Below, piece after piece: positions 19,393-26,813 of a stretch of DNA of 32,045 nucleotides. Numbering within the stretch: the stretch's first letter is position 1; every line of letters begins with the position of its first letter. The position numbers were made by a program, and so were the translations under genes. The notes under the pieces are model-generated. The model ran no database searches and was not told where the DNA came from. It worked only from the letters and a program-made list of their open reading frames with translations. Origin of the DNA: Acetobacteraceae bacterium (GTDB lineage: Bacteria; Pseudomonadota; Alphaproteobacteria; Acetobacterales; Acetobacteraceae). The stretch spans positions 1 through 32,045 of the forward strand of contig DAIDIQ010000080.1 in NCBI GenBank assembly GCA_027459285.1, in the 5' to 3' direction.

Positions 19393-19417
19393 TGTCTGAG
19401 ACGAGCCAGACATTATA
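19393..19417 (-). promoter_or_regulatory. Probable -10 box TATAAT overlapped by TGTCTG-N8-CAGACA inverted repeat upstream of the RND adaptor
   Basis: Minus strand has TATAAT at 19417-19412; perfect 6-bp inverted repeat at 19393-19398/19407-19412. Confidence 0.5.
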
Positions 19418-19425
19418 TGGAAACT

Positions 19426-19443
19426 TCCGGCCACCCGGCCGGA
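19426..19443. promoter_or_regulatory. TCCGGCC-ACCC-GGCCGGA inverted repeat covering the expected -35 region
   Basis: Perfect 7-bp arms, 4-bp spacer, about 10-25 bp upstream of the putative -10. No consensus -35 is visible. Confidence 0.4.
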
Positions 19444-19501
19444 GATGGCCGTATTCCCCGCGAAAAACGGCACAAGCGCGGGAATTCGGCTGGCGTCGGC
19501 C

Positions 19502-20887
19502 TCAGGCGGGCACGGGTCGCGGCATCGGGCGCGTATCGGCGGTCAGTGTCAAACTCAGCACGAAGCGGGCGCCGCCGCCCGGCACGTCCTCCACGGTCAC
19601 GCGGCCGTCATGCAGGGCCATCACCCCGCTGACAATCGCAAGGCCAAGCCCGGCGCCGCCCGCGTGCGGCGCCTCGGCGCGCCAGAAGGGCTGAAAAATC
19701 CGCGCCTTGTCCTCGTCACTGACGCCCGGCCCGTGATCCTCGACGGTAATCGTGGCCCCCGGCCCCACCTGCACCCGGACGCAATCTCCCGGCGGGGTAA
19801 ATCTCAGCGCATTCTCCACCAGGTTGCGCACGGCGCTGTTCAACGCCGCCTCGTTGCCCCGCACCACCGGTTGGGAAATTACCTCCAGCATCAACTGCCG
19901 GCGGGTCTGATCGGCCAGCGGCACCAGATCGGCCAGCACCTCGCGCACCAGCGGCACCAGGGCCAGCGGCGCCATCTCGCCCACCTGCCGGCTCTGCACC
20001 CGCGCGGTCAGCAGCATCTGCGCCACCGCCCGGCTCATGCGGTCGATATCGCGTTCGAGAAATTGCCGGGCTTCACCCGGTGGCAGCCCCTCCACCCGCG
20101 CGCGCAGCACCGCCAGGGGGGTGCGCAATTCATGCGCCGCGTTGGCGGCAAAGCGGCGCTGCGCCGCCACATCCGCCTCCAGCCGGGCCAGCGCCTGGTT
20201 GACGGCGTGGATCAGCGGCAGCACCTCGCTGGCAATCTCGTCGGTGCCCACACGCTGCCCCGGCGCATCGACCGAAACCCGCGCCGCCTCGGCCGAGGCG
20301 CGCCGCAGCGGTCGCAGGCGGCGGCGCAGCGTAAGCCACGTCACCAAGATCGCCAGAGTCAGCGCCGGCAGAAAGCACGGAATTATCTCCTGGGTGAACT
20401 CGTCGGTCAGGCCGAGAATCTCTATCTGTTCACGGCTCATCGGCATCTGCAGAATGATCCGGAATGCCTGGCCATCATGGTGCACGGTCTGCACCGTGCG
20501 CACGGTCAGCCCGTCCTCGACCAGGCTGATGCGCGAATTCAGCACCGCGTCGGCCGGGCTGTTCAGCAGCGCCGGCAGCAGGCCCGCCGAGGATCCCGCG
20601 ACCAGCCGGTTCGAGGGCAGGGCAATCGCCGCAATGCCCGCGCCGCGCGTCTGGCGCGCCATCATGCGCCGGGTCGCGGCATTGAAAGTGAAGCCGCCAT
20701 CCGCCGTGCGGTGAATATGCTGGCCGATGCTGGCGGCACGCTCGCCCACTTCCTCAAGCGCATGAAATTGCGCGTCGTTCTTGATCAGAAACAGGTAAAC
20801 GACGCCGAACAGCAGAAATGAGCCGAGAAATATCGCGCTCAGCCGAAGCAGAAGCTGGCGCTCCAGTGAAAACGCGCGGTGCGTCAT
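19502..20887 (-). CDS. Sensor histidine kinase, HAMP/HisKA type (OmpR-partner family)
   Basis: Two hydrophobic segments, H-box AANAAHELRTPLAVLRARVEGL, N-box NAVRNLVENALRFTPPG-like, VEDHGPGVSDEDKARIFQPFWR, GLGLAIVSGVM. Confidence 0.95.
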   Translation of the reverse strand: MTHRAFSLERQLLLRLSAIFLGSFLLFGVVYLFLIKNDAQFHALEEVGERAASIGQHIHRTADGGFTFNAATRRMMARQTRGAGIAAIALPSNRLVAGSSAGLLPALLNSPADAVLNSRISLVEDGLTVRTVQTVHHDGQAFRIILQMPMSREQIEILGLTDEFTQEIIPCFLPALTLAILVTWLTLRRRLRPLRRASAEAARVSVDAPGQRVGTDEIASEVLPLIHAVNQALARLEADVAAQRRFAANAAHELRTPLAVLRARVEGLPPGEARQFLERDIDRMSRAVAQMLLTARVQSRQVGEMAPLALVPLVREVLADLVPLADQTRRQLMLEVISQPVVRGNEAALNSAVRNLVENALRFTPPGDCVRVQVGPGATITVEDHGPGVSDEDKARIFQPFWRAEAPHAGGAGLGLAIVSGVMALHDGRVTVEDVPGGGARFVLSLTLTADTRPMPRPVPA

Positions 20888-21591
20888 GGGTCGGCGGCCA
20901 TGTCCGGCGCCGCCGCCGCGGTCGTCGCCACCAGCCGGTAGCCCACGCCGCGCACCACCCGGATCTCGATCGTCGCCCCCTCACCCGCCAGCCGCCGCCG
21001 CAACCGCGACACGCTGCTTTCCAGCACGTTCGACTGGCGTTCCTCGTTCATGGCGTAAATCGCGTCCTCCAGGGTCTCGCGCGTGATCACCCGGCCATCC
21101 GCGCGCATCAGCGCCTCCAGCGCCGCCAGTTCGCGCCGCGGCAGCAGCACCGGCCGGGCATCGATTTCCACGGCACAGCTCACGCAATTGAACCGGACAT
21201 TGCCCAGCGCCAGCTCCACCCCCAGCGCCCGCCCCGGCCGGCGCAGCACCGCGCGAATCCGCGCCACCAGCTCATCGAGCGCGAACGGTTTCACGATGTA
21301 ATCATCGGCCCCGCCATGCAGCCCCGCCACCCGGTCCTGCACCGCATCCGCCGCCGACACCACGATCACCGGCGTCTCATTGCGCTTCGCCCGCAGCCGC
21401 CTCAGCAGGTCGAGCCCATTGCCATCCGGCAGGCGCTGGTCCAGCAGCACCAGGTCATACCCCCCCGCCGACACGAAATCCGCCGCCGTCGCCACATCCG
21501 TTGCGAGGTCAGCGGAAAGTCCCAGCCGGGCCAGATTGGCCAGCAACAACCGCCCCAGCTCCGGCTCATCCTCCACGACCAACAGGCGCAT
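20884..21591 (-). CDS. DNA-binding response regulator, OmpR/PhoB family
   Basis: MRLLVVEDEPELGRLLLANLARLG, YDLVLLDQRLPDGNGLDLL, DDYIVKPFALDELVARIRAVLRR, C-terminal winged helix VLESSVSRLRRRLAGEGATIEIRVVRGVGYRL. ATG 21591 is preferred; ATG 21627 is an alternative. Confidence 0.93.
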   Translation of the reverse strand: MRLLVVEDEPELGRLLLANLARLGLSADLATDVATAADFVSAGGYDLVLLDQRLPDGNGLDLLRRLRAKRNETPVIVVSAADAVQDRVAGLHGGADDYIVKPFALDELVARIRAVLRRPGRALGVELALGNVRFNCVSCAVEIDARPVLLPRRELAALEALMRADGRVITRETLEDAIYAMNEERQSNVLESSVSRLRRRLAGEGATIEIRVVRGVGYRLVATTAAAAPDMAADP

Positions 21592-21737
21592 GATCCATCC
21601 CCCCCCGATACGCTTGGGTTCGGACATGAAACTACGCCGGCAAACCTTACGGCAGAATGATCTATCGCAATCCGCCGCCTCAACCTGTCGCAAGTTTCGC
21701 AAGCCCTGGTTAGGGCCTCGGCAGGACAATCAATCCG

Positions 21738-21827
21738 GTGCCGGCGCTTACCGGCGTGATCAGCGATGGTAGTACTATCGCACCCATAGCGCATTTGCAT
21801 CATGACGGCGCGGCACCGACGGTGTAG
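21738..21827 (+). pseudogene. Degenerate fragment of a paralogue of the downstream HAF-repeat-like gene
   Basis: Ungapped comparison with 22098-22187 (exact 360-nt offset, same frame) gives 63/90 identical bases, including the exact 20-mer ACGGCGCGGCACCGACGGTG (21805-21824 and 22165-22184). Translation VPALTGVISDGSTIAPIAHLHHDGAAPTV* versus GTLLAGVVVNGGTVTTIPHLYQYGAAPTVQ. Confidence 0.75.
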
Positions 21828-21917
21828 CCTGGAAAATGGAAGAGCCTTGTGGGTTTCCTGGCAGCCGGGCAGACCGGGCTGCCAACCAGATATACGCATT
21901 TCCCAGAAAGGGTAATC

Positions 21918-22958
21918 ATGTCGTTCATCAAATCCATTGCCTTGGCCACGGCGCTGTCTACGCTGTCGGTGGCGCCTTATGCGTTCGCCCAGACCACGTT
22001 CACCAGCCAACCCATCGTGATCGGCAAGCACGCCAACGTGCAGGCCGTGAGCATCAATGATTCCGGCGCCTATGCCGCGAATGTCTATGCCTACGGCGGC
22101 ACGCTGCTTGCCGGTGTCGTCGTCAATGGCGGCACCGTCACCACCATACCGCATCTATATCAGTACGGCGCGGCACCGACGGTGCAGGCGATCGATAATA
22201 ATGGTGATATTCTCGGTTACGAGACAGAGGGCCTGTTCGCGGTTCCGCACATGTATTTGATCCGCAATGGCGTGCTCGACCGGCGCTACAATATCGTGCT
22301 GGTCGGCAGCTTTGGCGGGCAACCGGTGCAGCCAAACCCGATCGGGTTTGCGGATGGCCGGCTGATTTTCTACACCGAGGTGGTCAGCTTCACGGCGCCG
22401 ACCGACCCGAGCTTCGGCATTCCCTCGCATCTTTTTCATTCGCCGATGTATGATCAGTTCCAGACCGCCCGCAGCATCAACAAAGCTGGCGTCGTAGCCG
22501 GCAATGATTACGGGCTTTCCGGCAATCACACCGTGTTCTTCGGCCGGTATCCGAACTTTACCCAATTGCTGCCGCCCGGCGCGGTCTCGGCTGGTGGCGG
22601 CTATGTGAACGACAAAAACGAGGTCGCCGGGTCCTATGTGGATGCCGCCGGCGTGCCGCACGGGTTTGTCTATCAGAACGGCGCCTATACCAGCTTCGAC
22701 ATGCCGACAAAGGCGAGAAAAGTGACCGTGACCGCGATCAGCGATACCGGGCGGGTTGCCGGCACCTACGTTTCGGGGTCGGGTGGCAAGCAATTTGGCT
22801 TTCTCTATAACGGCACCACCGTCAGCAGCTTTGGCACGTTTTCGGGCTTCGACAACGCGACCGTTGCCTTGAACAACAATAATCAGTTGTTGCTGGCAGT
22901 GCAAAACGGCGCCGATTGGCGGTCCTATCTGGTGACCTGCCAGGGCTCGGGCTGCTGA
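21918..22958 (+). CDS. Secreted HAF-repeat-like protein of unknown function
   Basis: Signal peptide MSFIKSIALATALSTLSVAPYAFA|QTT. Repeated units such as NDKNEVAGSYVDAAGVPHGFVYQNGAYTSFDMP and SDTGRVAGTYVSGSGGKQFGFLYNGTTVSSF. AGAAAGGG ribosome-binding-like sequence before ATG 21918. Confidence 0.8.
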   Translation: MSFIKSIALATALSTLSVAPYAFAQTTFTSQPIVIGKHANVQAVSINDSGAYAANVYAYGGTLLAGVVVNGGTVTTIPHLYQYGAAPTVQAIDNNGDILGYETEGLFAVPHMYLIRNGVLDRRYNIVLVGSFGGQPVQPNPIGFADGRLIFYTEVVSFTAPTDPSFGIPSHLFHSPMYDQFQTARSINKAGVVAGNDYGLSGNHTVFFGRYPNFTQLLPPGAVSAGGGYVNDKNEVAGSYVDAAGVPHGFVYQNGAYTSFDMPTKARKVTVTAISDTGRVAGTYVSGSGGKQFGFLYNGTTVSSFGTFSGFDNATVALNNNNQLLLAVQNGADWRSYLVTCQGSGC

Positions 22959-23006
22959 GATCTGCGCGCGACCGGTTTTTACTCACCAGTCGAGAAACTA
23001 TCGCTC

Positions 23007-23039
23007 ATGCCAACGGTCAGAAAGAATGACCGTTGGCAT
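23007..23039. terminator. Perfect 13-bp hairpin overlapping the 3' end of the OPT gene
   Basis: ATGCCAACGGTCA-GAAAGAA-TGACCGTTGGCAT between convergent genes; no adjacent T-run. Confidence 0.55.
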
Positions 23040-25029
23040 CGATCGTCGGCGGGCGTGCTTCGGCCCGCCGCCAGATCGCCCAATAAACCGTGAGCGGCAC
23101 GGCAAAGAACGCGAGTAGCGCCAGCCAGTCGGACCAGGCGGCAAAGCCTGGTCCGACCACCGCGAGCGGCGATGCCTCGTTGGTGGCCACGATCAGCCCC
23201 GCCATCAGCACCTGAAACAGGCTTTCCCCGACGATCAGGCCACTGGCCACCAGCACCCCCAGGCGCTTGCGCGCCTCACCCGCCGGCCCGCTGGCCAAAG
23301 CGCGCCGGTCATGGAAATACCCGATCACGGCGCCCACGATCAGCGGTGTGGTTACCGCGCTCGGCAGATAAATCGCCAAGGCAACACCCAGTGGCGGGCA
23401 CGACATTTTGCGCGTGCCGTGCCGCAACGCCTCGTCGAGCCCGACCAGCAACGCGCCCACCAGCACGCCCACGCCGAGCATCGACCAATCGAGATTACCC
23501 TCGATCACGCCGCGGGCGAGCGTGCTGATCAGCACGGCTTGCGGCGCGGGCAGGGGGGTTGCCGAGATGGCGTGGTTGTGCGCGCCGGCGAAGCCGAAGG
23601 CATGGTTCATCAGGTCAAGAATTGGCGGTATCACTAGCGCGCCCGCGAAAACGCCGATAACCAGCGCCACCTGCTGCTTCCATGGCGTGGCCTCGACCAA
23701 CTGGCCGGTTTTCAAATCCTGGAGATTATCATTGGCAATGGTGGCCACGCATTCCACCACGGCGGTCACGAACAGCGTGAAGGCGACCAGCGCCGGCGCG
23801 CCGGTGGCACCCACATGGGCGCGCGCCAGCAAATTCAGCAACACCGCGGCCCCCAGCACGCTCAATATGCACAGGCCGGAAATCGGGCTGTTGGAACTGC
23901 CGATCAACCCGGCCATGGCGCCGCACACGGCGGCGACCAGAAACCCGGCAAGCACCACATAGACCATGCCGGCCGCGACCAGCGGCAGCCAGATTGGCGC
24001 CAGCGGCGTGCCGCGCAGAAACAGGCCCAGCAGCAGCGCCAAGGGCGGCAGGCAGGCCAGCATGACCGCGCCGACGATGGGCAGCGGCAAATCCCGCTCC
24101 TGCAAGGGCAGGCTGCCGCCATTGCCGCCGGCCGAAACGCGTGATGCCCGCAGCGACGATGCCAGACCGTTCCACACCGGCACCACCAGTTGCGCCAGGG
24201 TCCAGATCGACGCGGTGCCAATGGCGCCGGCGCCGATCAGCCGCACATCGTGCCCCCACACCGCCTGAGCAACCGTTGCCGCCGGGCCCGCCACCGGGTG
24301 CAGCGCGGTCAGCACCGGGGTGGCAATGCCCCAGGCGATGAATACGCCGAGCAGCATCGACAGCCCGACCGCGAGCCCGACCAGGTGGCCAACGCCGAAC
24401 AGCGCCAGCGACAACGCGCCGCCAATGCCGCTGGCGGTGGTGGGGGTGGGCCGGAAAAACCAGTCCACCTCGTCGGCCAGTAATTTCATGCCCACCATCG
24501 CCGCCGTCGCGGCCGAGGCGACGCTCGCCAGCACCAGCGCCAGCACGCCCAGCCGCGCCTCCCGCCCGGCCTCGGCATCACCCTCGGCGGCGCCGACGCG
24601 CAGCACCGCGGCGGCGGCCACGCCCTCGGGGTACGGCAGGGGGGAGTTGGTAACCATGGCCCGGCGCAGCGGCACCGTGTACATGACGCCCATGGTGCCG
24701 CCGATGGCGCAGGTGGCAAAACTCGCCCAAAAGGGAAATCCGGTCCACCAGCCGACCATCACCAGCCCGGGCAACACGAAAATGATCGAGGACAGGGTGC
24801 CGGCGGCGGACGCCACGGTCTGCACGATGTTGTTTTCCCAGATCGTGCCGCCACGCAACGCCTTCAGCGCCGCCATCGAAATCACCGCCGCGGGAATGGA
24901 ACTGGCGAAGGTCAGCCCCACCCTGAGGCCGAGATAGACATTGGCCGCCGTGAACACGGTGGTGATCAGGGCCCCCAGCACCACGCCACGCAGCGTCAGC
25001 TCACGCGCCGTCAAATCCCGCTCCGCCAT
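23017..25029 (-). CDS. OPT (oligopeptide transporter) family protein
   Basis: ELTLRGVVLGALITTVFTAANVYLGLRVGLTFASSIPAAVISMA, GTIWENNIVQTVASAAGTLSS, PYPEGVAAAAVLRVG, NDNLQDLKTGQLVEATPWKQQVALVIG. Start 25029 (GGGAG upstream) or 25077. Confidence 0.93.
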   Translation of the reverse strand: MAERDLTARELTLRGVVLGALITTVFTAANVYLGLRVGLTFASSIPAAVISMAALKALRGGTIWENNIVQTVASAAGTLSSIIFVLPGLVMVGWWTGFPFWASFATCAIGGTMGVMYTVPLRRAMVTNSPLPYPEGVAAAAVLRVGAAEGDAEAGREARLGVLALVLASVASAATAAMVGMKLLADEVDWFFRPTPTTASGIGGALSLALFGVGHLVGLAVGLSMLLGVFIAWGIATPVLTALHPVAGPAATVAQAVWGHDVRLIGAGAIGTASIWTLAQLVVPVWNGLASSLRASRVSAGGNGGSLPLQERDLPLPIVGAVMLACLPPLALLLGLFLRGTPLAPIWLPLVAAGMVYVVLAGFLVAAVCGAMAGLIGSSNSPISGLCILSVLGAAVLLNLLARAHVGATGAPALVAFTLFVTAVVECVATIANDNLQDLKTGQLVEATPWKQQVALVIGVFAGALVIPPILDLMNHAFGFAGAHNHAISATPLPAPQAVLISTLARGVIEGNLDWSMLGVGVLVGALLVGLDEALRHGTRKMSCPPLGVALAIYLPSAVTTPLIVGAVIGYFHDRRALASGPAGEARKRLGVLVASGLIVGESLFQVLMAGLIVATNEASPLAVVGPGFAAWSDWLALLAFFAVPLTVYWAIWRRAEARPPTIDANGHSF

Positions 25030-25077
25030 GCCGTCTCGTCTCCCGCCCGCTGATCCCGGAGCCACCGGCACAGCCAT

Positions 25078-25134
25078 GAGGTCACAAAAGTTTTTTGGGT
25101 CTTTTTTTCAAAAAAGAACGAAATTTGTTACCTC
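25078..25134. repeat. Nested A/T-rich inverted-repeat element between sulfotransferase and OPT genes
   Basis: Outer arms GAGGT-c-ACAAA / TTTGT-t-ACCTC flank a core GTTTTTTGGGTCTTTTTTTCAAAAAAGAACG with two mutually exclusive A/T hairpins. Confidence 0.7.
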
Positions 25135-25146
25135 ACCTCAACCCCT

Positions 25147-26067
25147 TCACGCGGTTTTCGCCAGTTCCGGCGCCAGGTCGCCGGCCAGCTCCGTCACCAG
25201 CGCGCGTTCCGCGTCGCTCAATTCAGCCTCGTGCTGGCCGCTGGTGCCGGCGCGGAAAAAGCTCGTGTCATCGGTCTCGCCCGGCTGGCGCCCGCCGGAC
25301 ATGGCCTGGAACGAACAGGCGGCGACCGAGTTGGCAATGATCTCGTCGGTAATGGTCACGCCTTCCAGGTGGGCATACAGCCGCCGGAATTGCGGTGCCG
25401 GGTCGGCCACCAGGTCCTCGTAGCGCACCTGCAGCAACCGGCCCTGCAGCCGCTCACGCGCGCGCCTGATGCTGTGGTTATGTTCAACCCAGCGCGCCAT
25501 GGCATGGCGGATCAGCTCGTGTCGCTTCGCGGTATCGCCGCGCACATCGGTCAACGACCCGGCGCGCACACCATGATACAGCACCGACACCGCCACATCC
25601 CGCGGGTCGCGCACGATATCGATGAAGCGGCTCATGGGGAATAACCGGTCCAATTCCCCGATATGGCGTGAATAGGCCGGCGTCTTGTCACCCCACCAGA
25701 GCAGGCCGAGTTCCGCGAGCGCCGAGGCGCGCGCGCCCGCCGTCCCCCCCCGTTCCGCCCAGCGCTGGCGCCGCTTCTGGCGCAGTTCGGGCACGGCACG
25801 GCGCATCAGCCCGCCGATCAATGGCCGGATCAGGCTTATCGCGTCATCGCCATCGATCGGCGGGTAATAGGGTTGGCCGCCATACACCGCCTCCGCCACC
25901 ACCTCGAGCTTCTGGTTGTAATGGCGCAGCAGCGCCTGCATCGGCAGCACGATCTGCTCGATGAAATGCCCCTCGCCGAAGCAGGCGATCTGCGGGTGCG
26001 CGTTCATGATGGTCTGCAGCCAGGTGGTGCCGGATTTCGGCGCCCCCATCACAAAGAATGGCTTCAC
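25147..26067 (-). CDS. Sulfotransferase family protein
   Basis: MKPFFVMGAPKSGTTWLQTIMNAHPQIACFGEGHF (5'-PSB-like PKSGTTWLQ), FIDIVRDPRDVAVSVLYH (3'-PB-like), RYEDLVADPAPQFRRLYAHL. Confidence 0.92.
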   Translation of the reverse strand: MKPFFVMGAPKSGTTWLQTIMNAHPQIACFGEGHFIEQIVLPMQALLRHYNQKLEVVAEAVYGGQPYYPPIDGDDAISLIRPLIGGLMRRAVPELRQKRRQRWAERGGTAGARASALAELGLLWWGDKTPAYSRHIGELDRLFPMSRFIDIVRDPRDVAVSVLYHGVRAGSLTDVRGDTAKRHELIRHAMARWVEHNHSIRRARERLQGRLLQVRYEDLVADPAPQFRRLYAHLEGVTITDEIIANSVAACSFQAMSGGRQPGETDDTSFFRAGTSGQHEAELSDAERALVTELAGDLAPELAKTA

Positions 26068-26813
26068 TTCGGCGCCGCCGCCGGGCCGGCATCGGCGCGC
26101 GGGCCGCTGATGCTCGCCAGGCGCTGTTCCACATCCGCCCGCCAGGGCGCGTTGGCCGGCGCCGCGGCCAGCGCCTGGCGGAACAAGGCGGCGGACCGCG
26201 CGCTGACCCGCCCCTCGAGCCGGCTATCCGCCTCCGCGACCTCCGCGGCCAGGTTGGGGTCGAACCGGATGGCCAGCGCCGTCGCCCAGGACGTGGCGGC
26301 CGCCTTCAGGTCACCCTCGGAATCCTGCAAATTGCCCAACAGAATATACCCGTGCCGCGCCAGCTCGGAATGCGGGTCGAGAGTCGCGATTTTTGCCTTC
26401 AGCTTGGCTTCCAGCGCCGCCTGTTTCGCCGCCTGCTGCCGCAGTTCCGCCATCCGCGCCCGCAAGGGCTGCGCCGGCAGGCCGGGAATGGCGTTGGAAT
26501 ACAGATAAAGCGGCAGCGCGATCGCCGGCACGGCAAACATCAGCGCCAGCAGCACGGCGCGGTCGCTTTCGCGGGTCTTTTCGGTCACGGCCGCCTCGGC
26601 CAGGGCCCGACGCTCGATTTCCAGCACGGCCACCGCGTGTTCGGGCGCGCCGATGCGCCGTTCGGCCAGGTCGCGGTCCACCTCGGCGCGTTGCGCCCGA
26701 TACAGCGCCAGCGCCGATTCGCGCCGCATGCGCGCCCGCCCTGGCCGGATCACGGTCCAGACCAGCGGGCCAAGGCAAATCACGGCCACCACGGCCAGTT
26801 TCAGCCAGATCAT
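26064..26813 (-). CDS. ccmI: Cytochrome c biogenesis protein CcmI-like
   Basis: N-terminal TM and RESALALYRAQRAEVDRDLAERRIGAPEHAVAVLEIERRALAEA, followed by TPR-like region; located directly after ccmH. Confidence 0.8.
   Translation of the reverse strand: MIWLKLAVVAVICLGPLVWTVIRPGRARMRRESALALYRAQRAEVDRDLAERRIGAPEHAVAVLEIERRALAEAAVTEKTRESDRAVLLALMFAVPAIALPLYLYSNAIPGLPAQPLRARMAELRQQAAKQAALEAKLKAKIATLDPHSELARHGYILLGNLQDSEGDLKAAATSWATALAIRFDPNLAAEVAEADSRLEGRVSARSAALFRQALAAAPANAPWRADVEQRLASISGPRADAGPAAAPK

Noticed and set aside
21402-22154. 250-aa minus-strand ORF spanning the response regulator and HAF gene 5' regions
   Set aside because: Crosses an intergenic region and overlaps two better-supported genes in other frames; no domain recognised.
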